From Campylorhamphus procurvoides (lineage: Eukaryota; Chordata; Aves; Passeriformes; Dendrocolaptidae): a stretch of DNA of 64,000 nt. The DNA is taken from contig WBMV01004257.1 of assembly GCA_013396655.1 (NCBI GenBank), positions 173,709-237,708 of the forward strand, in the 5' to 3' direction. The notes under the pieces were generated by a model. It did not search any database. It was not told where the DNA came from and was given only the letters and a program-made list of their open reading frames with translations. Shown piece after piece: positions 23,311-35,191 of the stretch (position 1 is its first letter; every line of letters starts with the position of its first letter). The position numbers and the translations under genes were made by a program.

Positions 23311-24127
23311 ACATAGGCTACAGAGCAGACTTGCTTGACAAAAAGAGAACTCAGTCTCAATCTTTGATCAAAAACATGCCCTCTTCTGTGTTGAACGAAT
23401 AGCACAACTACATGCTTTGCAAGACTAATATGGAGCACATTCAGTAAAGTAAAAGCAAATGGACTTTCCTACTACATTTAACAAAGACTATTGAATTCAT
23501 AGTAATGCTAAAATACTACTTCTACAAAGATTGGAAAACAGCCTGTTAAAGATGCCACCGTTTGTTACCATTTAAGAGCAGCAGTCTAATGTGTATATAA
23601 GAATATGTTAAATTAAAATGTTATTTAAATGAATGATGAACAATACAGAAATCACTTGTTTGTCACCAATTATTTCATAAGTTCTCCAAAACTGATAAAC
23701 AGTTAAGGAGTTGCCAGAAACATCATTAACTGCCAAAACTTTCAATTTTTCAATCAGGAAATTATTGTTAACACTTCTATTTGCTTCTCTGCTTGCTCTT
23801 CTCCTACTGCCTGAAAGACTTGTTTCAGAACAAATTACTGAGTTGTTGGGGTTTTTTTTTTGTTTGCTTTTTTGTTTTTTGTTTTCGTTTTTTTTATTTT
23901 GCCCAATGTATGATGATTACCAGTGAGCTTTAGAAGAGATCTGAAATGTTTGTTTACAGTTTCCCCCAAAGTCAAGTATTCTTTTCAGGAACTTTTCTCA
24001 TTAGTTCTTTTCAGATCTGGAGCTTCAACATCAGCTTCAGCTATGGCTAACAGGTTAACCATAAAGTATTGAATGTAGAACATTCAATATGCATATGATT
24101 TATACTTTACACATACAAGAACAGAAC

Positions 24128-24150
24128 TTTTTTTTTTTTTTTTTTTTTTT
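24128..24150. repeat. Poly-T tract (T23)
   Basis: Twenty-three uninterrupted T residues. There is no retroposon body beside it that would make it a poly-A tail, so it is treated as simple sequence. Confidence 0.9.
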
Positions 24151-24188
24151 GCAAAATAATCACAGTGAACAGATTCTGTCTATTTTGG

Positions 24189-24212
24189 TTTGCTTTGCTT
24201 TGCTTTGCTTTG
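24189..24212. repeat. (GCTTT)n short tandem repeat
   Basis: About four and a half units of the pentamer, uninterrupted. Confidence 0.9.
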
Positions 24213-24500
24213 TTTTGGGACTGGAGTGGAAAATACTGTGCTTGATATGTATAATTGGTGTCCTTTGTCTCTTTTCTCTTCAAACGTTATGTATCTTTTG
24301 AGATTCAATTATTTCTTAAGATGGGTTTCTATGACATGATGTTGACATTTAAGCTTCCTAATAGATAATAAGGAGAAATAAGCATTTCAAAGATGGGACT
24401 CATCTGTCTTCTTTTCACTGTATCTTTTTACAAATTGGATGTGTCTACATATGTTCACAGAAATTCTATCATAGCTAGATGAGGGTTAATGGTAATGGAA

Positions 24501-24538
24501 ATATTCCTAAAGTTAGGAATATGCTCTCCAGCATATTC
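24501..24538. other. Two overlapping perfect hairpins
   Basis: Stem 1 pairs atattcct (24501-24508) with aggaatat (24515-24522) across a 6-base loop. Stem 2 pairs gaatatgct (24517-24525) with agcatattc (24530-24538) across a 4-base loop. Both need bases 24517-24522, so they cannot form together. No gene, promoter or terminator context is seen. Confidence 0.7.
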
Positions 24539-27500
24539 TAGTTCCCTCAAAGTTGTTTATCTTCTTGCTGCTTTTGCCAGTTATCTCTCTTCTGTTTTTC
24601 ACAAAACATTCTGCTTATTTTCACTCCCTTGCACTTAATTTTTTTTTGTGTTGCAATTTCTATTACTTGGGTGACTGTTGACATGTTTTCCCATTTATTC
24701 TAAATTCAACTACACAAAACTTTATCCTTTAGGTGTTAACACGATTCACATACTTGTATAAAACTCTTATGAGTGGCCATGCCACAGTATTGTAAGATAC
24801 ATACTATTTTTGATTACACTGAGTAGAATATATATTGAATCTTTTTTCTATCCTGATTATTGTAATTATAATGTATATGTATCACAGGCCTCTGTTTTTG
24901 CTACATACTATCTATTTTCCTCTGTTCTCTCAGGAATTTAAACTCCACATTTTCATGGTTGCTGCAGTTAAGATCACTCTTGACCTTCACATCTTCATCA
25001 GTTCTTCATGATTTGTTACTAAAAGTTGAAGCAATTGTCCCATATGACTCATTGATCATGTGCATCATGAAATTTCCTGCAAAACACTCCAGAAATCTCT
25101 TGTATTGTTTTTACACAGCCCTTTGGGCAGATAATGAAGAGATCTGCAATTGTGAGGGGTTTTTTTCCACTTGTCTAAGGAAGACTCCATGTAACTTCCT
25201 CTTTCTTATCAGGCTTTCTGCAACAGATTCTCAGTTCTTTACCACTCACTCTGGTCTCTTTTCTTATCCCTCCTCACAATGAACTGCTCAAGCAGCTCAT
25301 TCCGATTTCCAAATTGCCTGCACTGCAAACAATGCAGAGGCATTGAGTGCAACCCCTCCTCACTATTTTCACCTACCTCCTGAAAAGTCTGCACTAAGCG
25401 AGTAAGACTCCACTCATGCAACTTATTCCACCACCTCTCTGTAGTCTCAGTGAGGTCAAAGTTCTGCAGCTGTGAATAGATTTTTAGCTTCTCCTGTTTG
25501 TTTCCCATGTTGCACTGATTTGGATTCAGAGTGAGAAAGAGCTTTACTATGTTGTCAAAAGTCCCAAGTTACTGATACCCTCCATTATGGGTATCTCCAT
25601 TCACTGTTCCCTCTTGCTCCCAACTGTCTCTCTCTAGTCGTCCCACTGCCCTTTCAGCTGGTGATGCAACACCTCAACGAGGGCCCATCTCGCATGGGGA
25701 AGACACTGTTCATGTCCTGAAGAGAGGCACCAGGCACTGCTAGGCCAATTCCAGAGCAGCATGGAGTGGCAGAGATGAGGATGCAGAACTTTCTTTCATT
25801 GGTAGTATCTGATTCTGATATGGTGGGGACAGCTACTGTAGCTATTTTGCAGTCTGAACTATGGCCCATCACTGCTAAAGATTGCTGAGGCTAGTAGCTC
25901 TACAGAGGCAAGATTATGCAGGCTCCATGTCTGCAGGTTCAGCCAGTTGCAAGACTCTGATAGAAGCATAAACACATATATAGAATGAGAACATAGAGCA
26001 CACCACACAGAGTAACACAGACAGAGAACATTGCCTTTACCACACCTTACAGTTTACACAGCACTCATAAAGACATGAAAGGCATGGACTACCTGACTGG
26101 CTCTTTTAGCATCCACTTGATCAGATGATTCAAACTAAGCTCTGTTTGTGGAATTTATACATACTTTTGTATGTATGCATGGCCACACACACACACTCAC
26201 ATCTCATAATAGCTGACCTTAGAATTTTAGCCTAACTAGCACTGACCTCAATCCCGTTTGCCCTAGTTTTGGTAGTTGGACCTATAAGCCTTTAAGTTCA
26301 TGTCATCACTCCATTTTCTTGGACATCTTGGACTACTTACTGGTGGTTCTAGCTTGAAGCTCACTCATGTTCACACATAGTCAGAATAGAGGGTACATCT
26401 ACACAGAAGCTAGGTAGAAACAGGATTTAATGAGAATAAGACTCAATCAAACAAGTGTACAGACCAACAGGCCACTAGCACCCTACATGTCCATAACTTT
26501 TCCTCTATTTTTTAGCAATTTTTCCTCTATAAAACATCAAAATCCCTCAATTTCTCTGGTTTTGGTCCTTCCTCTAAACATATCCCATAAAAAGAAATTT
26601 TTGCAACTTCATGCATATTTCTGCAATCTACTTTAAAATATCCTATCAAAAGTAAGGTACAGATGAAAAATTCTCTCGTATCTGTATCCGCTTAAGAGTC
26701 CTATAACCCCATAGAAAATATCCCCTTTGATTTGTAAAGTGTTCTGGGGAGTGCTTGTTTGGTTGACTTCTCTCAAGGGGGTCTCACACTAGTTATAAAC
26801 ATCTCATTTTTCTCAATGGTCCTGGCAGCAGACAGCTTCTTTTTCACTGATGAGGAGTCTGGCATTCCCCTGTACCTTCTGTGCCATGTGGTTTGGGTGA
26901 CTACACTTCACCCTCACAGTCCAGCTGCCACCACCTTCATTGTAGAGTCTTGAGGAGGGATTCTGGCCCTCTCTGCATCCTGGTTGCACTACTGCTGGAG
27001 AAAATGCTGATTTGGTTTATGGCCTCAGCTTGCCATAGAGATGTATGGTCTAGTGTGGATATATATCATAGTATATTACATACATTATTGTCAAAGTGTT
27101 TGTGATAGAGAATAACATCCCAAGGAAAATGTTCCTGATACGTAGATATCCTGGTGGAAAAAAGGACAGTTTTCTTTAAATTGTGTATTTTTCTGAGGGA
27201 TTTGCTTACAATTTGTGATTCATAGACTATTTATTGAGCAGAATGTTGCAGTTTATATAAAAAAACTCATTTAAAATAAAAGTTATTTGATGCATTTAAA
27301 AGATCCTTCTATTTCTCTTTCATTTTTCTGAGTGAAAATTAGCATAATTCTAACACAAAACCAACAAAAAATATTTTACTGAAATTGATATGATGTGTGG
27401 TGCATACACAATTATTATTTTCAGCTTTAGAAAACAGTTTAATATACAGTGCAAATCACTATTATTTTCACAGACACAGAAACTTTTTGCAGTAAATGAA

Positions 27501-29721
27501 AATGAAGATTTTCATGCTCTATCAGTAAGCTTAATAAACCAGCTACATTGAAAACATTGTAGAGTATTTCTTCTTTGGAGATATTTAGGAGAATCTGCTG
27601 TTTGAATAGCAAAAGCAATATGCAGAAGTAGATGTGTTGTTATGAGGAGTTTTTGCAGGATCTGAACATTTATTAGTTGGAAATCCAGCTATATCAGATT
27701 GCGAAGAACAAATATGACCATATAGAGTAAGACAGTAATTCAGTTTGTCTGATAAAGCATGATTATAATTTGATTTCAGCTTTTGAAGAACATCATTCTG
27801 AAGATTTGATTATCTACCTGCAGTGTCAACAATAGTTTTGAATACGTTATCCATAAGTTACAGGCCATTGATCACTGAGTTTTGTTATCAGCTTTGAGTC
27901 AAAATAAGAAGGGGTTTTTGTTCTTGAAGCTGCTACTGAAGCTCTGAAACTACAGAAGAGGTGAAGAAAGATTTAACATAGAAGGAGAGCCAGAAGAGTA
28001 TTTTTCCTTCACTTTCAAGGAAACATAAAAGCACAAAACAAAGGGGCAGAAGACTGATTGATAAACTTCAGAAACATAAATGTTTCTATAGTATTAGATT
28101 TTTCCAATGATTATGATTGTAAGAACTCTTGCTGATATACAGACTATTATGAACTTCATCTCACCTCTTTTAAAATGTGTAAAGTGATGAATTGGACAAT
28201 CTTTAGTCACAAAGAATAATTTTGCTCTACTTAAATGTATAAAACTTTGAAACATGATATTCACACACATGGCTAATTACTTACCCCACAAATATGCCAA
28301 ACATTAAAAAATAACACTCGATATATCGTAGTGCTGAAGGTTTTTCAACTCATTTTGTTTTCATTAATTTTTCTGTTCGATTATAAAATTTACTTGGTTT
28401 AATCCTTCAAAAAACATTCAGAAAACTATTTAAAATATTGTTATCCAGTATTTACTTAAAAATTTCAAAATCCAGCATATGAAATTTTGTGTTTTCATGT
28501 ATATGCAGAAGAAAGAAAGAAAAGAAATAACATGTTACGAGGCTCCCCCACTGCCAAAACCTTGGCACCCACACCCAATGCTGTGTTCCAGGACAGAAAG
28601 CATTGAGCATATATAGGATATTGTGTGATCTTCTCTCCAAAACACAGCCTTATTAGTGTAGATCATGTGTACTTGCAAACTTTCTCAGAGAAGAAAAAGA
28701 AGTGTCACTACAGAAATAAAACCAACTTTCCTGAGAAGTGTGTCTGTCTAGATGAACACATGCATAGAAAGACTACTCTTAGAAGTCCAAGATGTGATAG
28801 TATATGCAGTAGTATCTTAACTTTATATCTTTGATTCTTTCTGGTTATGGCCTTCCTGTCTTGTGACTGTTACTAGCAAGTGGTTAAAAGTCTTCTAGCT
28901 GGGAGAATACTGTATATTTCCATATATGAAAGAAAATTCTTGTTCCTCTATCTACACTATCTACACTTGAAATATCACCACTAGGTATGACTTCTGGGAT
29001 TAGCAGAATTATTGGAAATTATAATTTCTTATTAAATTATGGTAGCTATTAATTTATGAAAGCTAATATACTTTCACCATTTCACTCAAACATTTTATGT
29101 TTAGATCAATGTGACTTTGTAGTCCACATTTTCACTTTGAGTTTCATGAATCTGAAATCTTTACTCAAAGTCAAATTATTATATACAAGTGTTCTGATTC
29201 TTTTGTATATGGTGGCATGGAGATTCATTTTCTGTATGATGCATGCAGCAACTGTGTTATAAATAAATGAGAGCTTTTAATTTTTCAAGATTTCTTTTTA
29301 TAGTGTGAATTTGCTAGCCTGATAACTCAAATACTTCTGAGCAAACAAAGATTTTCTAACAGAAACAGTCACCTGAAAATGATTTTAAATGGAAATGAAA
29401 CCAAAAATTTGTTCAAAGGATTGTTTCTTCAGATACAAATAGAAGTTCCCTTAAACAATTTTCCCTTGAGATGTCATATTATAGATAGTTACAGTTCCTT
29501 TTGTTAAATTTGCTTTTATATGCAAGTATGCACAGACTAACTGCTGGCATTTTATCAAAAATGCTGCCCAACAAGCAGTTGGGAGCCATATAAAGTTTGT
29601 GTGGTTTGGGGTTTTTTTGGGGTATTTTTGCTGGTGTTTTGTTTTTTTTTTTTTTGTTTAGGTTTTTTTTCATTTTTTGGTTTTTTTTAAGTAGTAGCTC
29701 TAGAAATTATTAAAAACTGTT

Positions 29722-29940
29722 CCAGTGTGAACTCCTCTGAGCTCGCCACAGTTCTTGACAGGAGCCTGCTCCTGCTTGGGCTCTCTACAGGGAGCAGCTT
29801 CCTTCAGGGCCAATCTACCTACCACAGCGTGGGGTCATCCACAGCCTACATCATCATCACTCTCCTTCTTCTCTGACCTTGGTGTCTGCAGGGCTGTTTC
29901 ATTCACATTTTCTCATTTCTCTCTCAGAGCTTCCATATAA
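29722..29940 (-). mobile_element. ERVL-type LTR fragment, minus strand
   Basis: The block shares the antisense of landmarks seen in the 50.6-51.0 kb LTR: gaccttggtgtctgcag (29876 here) corresponds to ctgcagacacca near 50845. The stretch upstream has GC-richer near-repeats built on cc(t/a)gctcc and ctacag, which I associate with the middle of the same avian ERVL-type LTR family. Only an internal part survives and no ends are seen. Confidence 0.55.
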
Positions 29941-30257
29941 AACTTAGCCTTACTTAGCTCCATAAGAAAAATATAGAAAATATTAATCTAGGTATATGAT
30001 ATTCATCCTTTCTCCTAGTCTGTTTCACAGAATAAGTGCCTAATGGGAAAGAAGAATACTGGTAAAGAGAGAAGTGACAGTCCACTGACACATTCTGTAC
30101 TTCACCTGACTTTCCTTCACATAATTAGGTGTTGGCTTGACCAACTGCTCAGCGTGTATAAACTTTGGAATTTAGTCTTCTCTGGCCTAGAACATAATCT
30201 GTATTTTTGTAGCTGTTTATGATGTAACCAGAAGGGCAAGTCATGGATGCCAGGGTG

Positions 30258-31010
30258 TTATGATCTGGTTACTAAAATCATTAGAAGTGCCTTTGCCCCA
30301 ATTAAGGACCATATGTCAAAGTCAATAGTATGGGTTTTATTTAATGGTAAATGTGAGGCAGAGAAAGAGAGATAGAAAGAAATAGGAAAAAGGAGGAGGA
30401 TAAAGAAATTGACAGAGAGATTAAAATAGAAATTGTATCACCACTATGGAGTCTAACGGTGTCCTGTCAGTCTGGTTCTTCTGGTCTTCTTGGTGGTGAA
30501 GGTCCCACAAAACAAAAAGTCCAGTGGATTAATATACATTCAGGACATGCCAGGCACATCTGTCCCATGGGTGGAGGAAGATTTGCAGCCTCTTGTGACA
30601 GGCTCTGCTCTTGCTGCATCACTTGGATCATGTGCTGTCTTCCAGTGGCAGGAGGCCTCAGAAAGGAGCTGGGGATGCTTTGGGGGTCTTTGATGGTTTA
30701 TGACCCTTCTCAGCTGCCTCTCATGTGAATGTCCCATGTGTACATGGTCTTCCCAGGGAGGCAGGGGGTATCTCCTTTGGTTTGGTGTGAAGGGATTTTG
30801 CCATCACACTCCCAAAACCCTTCTCCCCTATCACTCACTGAACTCAGGTAGAGTGAATTCTTAACACAGAGACATTCTTCTCTGAGCCTTGTTTACCTCT
30901 CCTCAGACCTGAGATGATCAGACAATGGTCCTATCTCAAGTTCCCAGTCACAGTCCAAATTCCAGTCAGGAGGCATTGGGAGTGGGGGTGTTTCAGTTGC
31001 TGCAGACAAG
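30258..31010 (-). mobile_element. ERVL-type LTR or adjacent retroviral non-coding region, minus strand
   Basis: Read on the minus strand, the block ends with a polyadenylation signal (AATAAA; plus tttatt near 30336) after an A/G-rich leader read in reverse (30358-30425). A GC-richer body runs from 30445 to 30980. The arrangement, including the aggcagagaaagagag tract, matches an avian ERVL-type LTR I know from other songbird sequence. Ends are approximate and no target duplication was found. The small open frames here (for example 30459-30728) overlap on both strands and look incidental. Confidence 0.55.
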
Positions 31011-32395
31011 ATTGTTGCTTTCTTGCAGTTTGACAAAAATCTTTTTATGATTTTTATGTTTAATACATTAATAACATTCAGTACATCACACAATGTAAAA
31101 AGGGACCTGACTTGCATTTTATGTGAAGAATTCAATTTCCCTGAAAGACGTAAACACACTAAATTTACGTTTCACAGTATAAACCAAACACTGGCAGAAC
31201 CTGGAATTCAAAATCCTAAGTCTATTCCTGTCGTGTACGTTAATAAGAATGGCTTTATTATGACTGAAGACACAATTCCATTTGCCTGATCACTGTCACA
31301 ATTACATATCTATCAGGGTAAAGAAGAGGTAGGACAAGCTGTTGCAGTGTAATCCGGAAACAGCCTGCAAACTGAAGAAATCCTAGGCTGTCCCTCAAAT
31401 GAATAGGGCTTGAATTTCATGTGGAATACTGAGAGCAAACCTGTGTTTTCCACCTTCTTAAGACACTGAGCACATTTTAGGAGTTATTCACTGCATCCTA
31501 CACTCCAGAAAAGCTCAATGATAGGCACTTCTGCAGCCAAAAGAGATACCTCTGAGCATGAATGTATGCTTGTTGTTATGTTCCTGTGAGATTTTCATGC
31601 TAAATGGAGAACTTAAATGGTATAGTCCCCTACAGGTTAGTCAGCATTAAAAAAAATTATCAGATTGGAATATCTGTGAGTAATCAGGACAATTTGGCAC
31701 TTGAGTCCTTGCATTGGCAGAATTTTCATGGATTAGATTCCTTTCCTCTTTCATGTGAAAACCTTTCTACCTTGCAGGCTCAAAAACCTTTCTACCCTTC
31801 TATATTACCCCTCTCTTTCCAGCCAAAATCACTAACATTTGGTGATGATCAATAGCATACTGTTTGTATGCCTACAAAATTAATGATTTGACATAATTCA
31901 TCCTCTTATAAAGCTTCTATATAAGTATTAGTTTGAAATGAAATTAAAAAGATTAATACTGCAATAAAATTTCATTGTTTCGTCTTTTGCAAAGTTTTTA
32001 AAAATATAAATTATTAAAAAACAGTGGGTTAAAACCAGTACAATTAAATCAGATAAAACAGATGAATTATTATGTAAACTACAAATATATTGAATTTCAC
32101 AGAAGCATTAGCATCCCTTTAATAATGAGAAAGTAATTTGTATGTTGTATATTTTGTAGTAGGTATTATTTTCAATTCCACTGAATCAGAACATAATCAA
32201 TGAAAAAATATTGTCATTTTTTGAGGTTCGAGGTAGGAAGAAATAAAATACTAAAACAAATGAGAAAAGAAACATATTTTGGTAATAATGATTTAGTCTG
32301 AAAAAATTTCTCCTTTATGCAATCCAAGCTGATGTTACCAAAAGAAAGTATTCTTATGTTTGATTTCAGCCATCATAGTGGTTGTATAGAATGGA
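31011..32395. other. AT-rich stretch, no gene seen
   Basis: An 88-codon plus-strand open frame starts at 31023, but it has no recognisable domain. No repeat family was identified. Confidence 0.45.
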
Positions 32396-32397
32396 AG

Positions 32398-33680
32398 CCA
32401 TTTAACGGGACAACCAAGGGATCAGACCTGGCCAGCATGGGTTTAGGAAAGACAAGTCCTGCCTAACCAACCTGATCTCCCTTTTATAACCAGGTGACCT
32501 GCCCAGTGGGTGAGGGAAAACATGTGAATGTAGTCTACCTGGACTTCTGCAAAGACTCTGATATTGTCTGCCCTGGTATTCTACTGGAAAATCTTGCAGG
32601 TCGTGGCTTGAACAGGTGCACTTTTTTTTTGAGTTGAGAACTGGCTGGATGCCTGGTCCCAAAGAGTGGTGGTAAATGTGGCTGCATCTAGTCAGAGATC
32701 AGTCACTAGTGGGGTTCCCCAGGGCTCAGTATTGGGCAGTCTTGCTTAATATCTTTACCAATAGTCTGGATGAGGGGATTGATTGCACCCTCACTAAGAC
32801 TGCAGAGAACACCAGGTTGGGTAAGAGTATTGATCTGCTAGGGTAGGAAGGTTCTGCAAAGGAATCTGGACATGCTGGATCAATGGACCAAGGTTAATGG
32901 TATGAGGTTCAACAAGACTAAGTGCCAGGTCCTATACTTTGGCCACAACAATCCCATGCAGTACTACAGGTTGTGGACAGAGTGGCTGGAAAGCTGCCTG
33001 TGGAAGAAGACCCAAGAGTGCTGGTTTACAGCCTGCTGCGAAACGAGGCAAAATGAGCACTCAAAAAACGAGCACTACTCAGATCATAGTGCAGTCTGGG
33101 GAGGGGTAGTAGGAATGCAACACCACACAGCCTGCTAAACATGATCCATCTGTATACCCAGGTGTCCAAGAGGGCCAGTGGAATCCTGGCTTGTATCAAA
33201 AATAGTATGGCCTGAAGGAGCAGGGCAGTCATATTTCCTCTGTACTTGGTACTGGTGAAAGGTCTGGAGGGTAAATCCTACTAGAAGCAGATGAGGGAGC
33301 CACAGTTTTTTAGCTTGGAGAAGAGCAGTTTCAGGAGTGACCTTATCACTCTCTACAACTACCTGCAAAGAGGTTGTAGCAAGGTGAAAGTCAGCCTTTT
33401 TTCCCAGGAAACTAGTGACATGATGCGACAGCATAGTCTCAGTCTGTGCCAGGGAAGGTTCAAGTTGGACATCAGGAGAAATTTCTCCACAGAAAAGGTG
33501 GCAAAGCATTGGAATGGACTGCCCAGGGAGGTAATTGAATTACCACCCCTGGAGTCATTCAAGAAATGACTGTACCTGGCACTTAGTGCGATAATCTATT
33601 TGACAAGGTAGTATTCAATCAAAGGTTGGACCCTATGATCTCATTTCCAGCCTAAATGATTCTGTGGTCCTGTAACCAAT
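32398..33680 (+). mobile_element. CR1 LINE, reverse transcriptase to 3' end, plus strand
   Basis: It runs collinear with CR1 ORF2 from the fingers to the 3' terminus. Readable pieces are GIRPGQHGFRKDKSCLTNLIS near 32410, the motif A remnant VYLDFCKDSD near 32531 (family form YLDFSKAFD), and motif [11 protein letters not shown] near 32710. The YADD-like catalytic box is altered to AENT near 32801. Then come the C-terminal region, the landmark ctctctacaactacctgcaa (33350), and the 3' end cctaaatgattctgtgg. Stops and frameshifts are frequent, and the catalytic aspartates are lost. The 5' end is truncated, as is typical. Confidence 0.95.
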
Positions 33681-34875
33681 TGTAAACCAATTATACCAAT
33701 AAATCAAATTAATTAAATTTTGCATCTCTGCATAGGAGTTAGCCATCTTAGATTCTCTTTATAGCAAATAGAAACAAAGACAAACTTAAAGATTGCCAAT
33801 CATCTCATCCTACTATAGATTACTTAAGGCAAATAAGTTGTGACTCATTTCTCTTCATTAGCTATAAAGACAGACTACAACGACTTGCTCAAATGTAGAT
33901 ATCTCTATGTTGACACCTCAGGGTTGACTAAGCTGCTAAAGATAGACATCTAATATCATTTAAGATGGTGCAGGATGCAGAAGACATCTGCACAAAGCTG
34001 GCAGATATGACAAAGGACTTCTGAGAGACTTGTTGTCTTCTAGTTTACTAGCTGGAGGTAAGGAACAACAGAGAAGTGCATCTCAAATGGTAATGAATTT
34101 TGATTAAATCAAGTTCATAAAACTAGGCAAGCTGAATTCCCAATGTTTCTGTCAAAAAAAAAATAAAAAGACAGTAACTAGTGTTATAAATCAAATATTC
34201 AGATAAAATTGACTTGATTACAACTCTTTGTGCCTATTTTGTTAAGGACTGAGTTATCTAAAAGTTCCTCAGGTGTGCAAATGGTCAGCTAGGGTCTAAA
34301 CACGTACTACAGTCAGTGGAAATGTACTTCAGTAGAGACTATTGAATTACTCATCTTAACTTGAATTAGGCCCTTAATATTTCATTCAGTTGCTGCACAC
34401 AGGTAACCAGTATCTTCCAAGATAACAGATTTGCTCAAAATAATTCATACACATCCAATAACTTTAAACTCAGGCATCCAGGCACAGTATGTATGTGCTG
34501 CCCTGGACAGGAAACTGAAAGCCTGGCAAGGTGCCCTGGAACAGCCAAATGATAATAGGTGCCTGTGTGCAGACAGATAGAGCCCTCAATGTCAAGTTAC
34601 TGGGCTCTCCTCATTTGTGGGGAAGAAGAGAGAAGCAAAAAGAAGAAAATAGAAAAGGAAAAGGAAATGGAACAAAATGGGTGGAAAAGGTGGTGTAGTA
34701 CAATATGGTTAAGAGTTTAAAGGAAGGACTACAAGTTTTAAGATCTAATTTGTCCTGTTTCTTTGCAAGTTTTCCACTTTCAATTTCATAACTCTTTTCA
34801 CAAAATGATACTTCTGGAAAGAAATAAAAAACAACAAACCAAACCAAACCCACAAAAAACAACCAACCACACAGA
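33681..34875. other. AT-rich stretch, no gene seen
   Basis: A GC-richer patch at 34470-34620 is unidentified. An A/C-rich low-complexity tract lies at 34820-34870. A 137-codon minus-strand open frame over 34611-35024 runs into the following LTR and has no domain. Confidence 0.45.
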
Positions 34876-35185
34876 TGCAAAATTTTGGAGGCGGGCTTAT
34901 GGAGCAGTGAGACGATCCAATATGGATTAACTATAAACCTCAGTTTATTAATGGCGTTTCTACAATTATAGTGTTCTCTGAGTGTACGTGCATTAACATT
35001 ACTGGTGCTCACACACACAAACAATCACTCACTGGCCACAGTTACAAAACTACTGTCTCTGTACTTGTCTTCTGAGTTCTCACAGTCTCTGCAGCTGCTT
35101 ATCTTCACAAGTACAGAGCAGCCTGGCCAAGGTCATACTCCTCCTGCTCTGCGAAGAAATCTAAAGGCCTGTTAGTTCCCCCACA
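34876..35185 (-). mobile_element. Class II-like ERV solo LTR, minus strand
   Basis: On the minus strand it begins tgtgggggaac, the same start as the LTR at 50044, and ends near ttttgca. It has a weak TATA (ctataattg; plus-strand 34964-34971) and AATAAA (plus-strand 34944-34949) about 20 bases later, so it shares the compact promoter layout. Flanks for the TG...CA ends do not match. The 6-mer gcaaaa occurs at 34877-34882 and again right after the element at 35186-35191, which would be a target duplication if the 3' end lies at 34883. No viral genes are attached. Confidence 0.7.
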
Positions 35186-35191
35186 GCAAAA

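Larger units (their letters stand above)
23311..29700. other. AT-rich stretch, no gene seen
   Basis: About 6.4 kb without a recognised repeat family or exon. It includes T/G-rich low complexity at about 23850-23900, a T23 run (24128-24150), a (GCTTT)n run and two adjacent hairpins near 24.5 kb. A GC-neutral part at about 25600-26100 may be an old repeat. A 74-codon stop-free minus-strand frame at 27588-27809 lies here but is not assigned. Confidence 0.45.

Noticed and set aside
24128..24150. T23 as the poly-A tail of a minus-strand retrocopy
   Set aside because: No gene-like or retroposon sequence lies next to it in the expected direction, and no target duplication was found.
31023..31289. 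88-codon plus-strand open frame
   Set aside because: It overlaps a minus-strand frame, lies next to an LTR, and matches nothing I recognise.
33135..33569. Open frames on both strands of 92-124 codons
   Set aside because: They overlap the CR1 ORF2 tail. The plus-strand frame is a dead ORF2 piece and the minus-strand one is its shadow.
34611..35024. 137-codon minus-strand open frame, the longest in the window
   Set aside because: It starts inside an LTR and runs out into purine-rich low-complexity DNA. No domain is visible.
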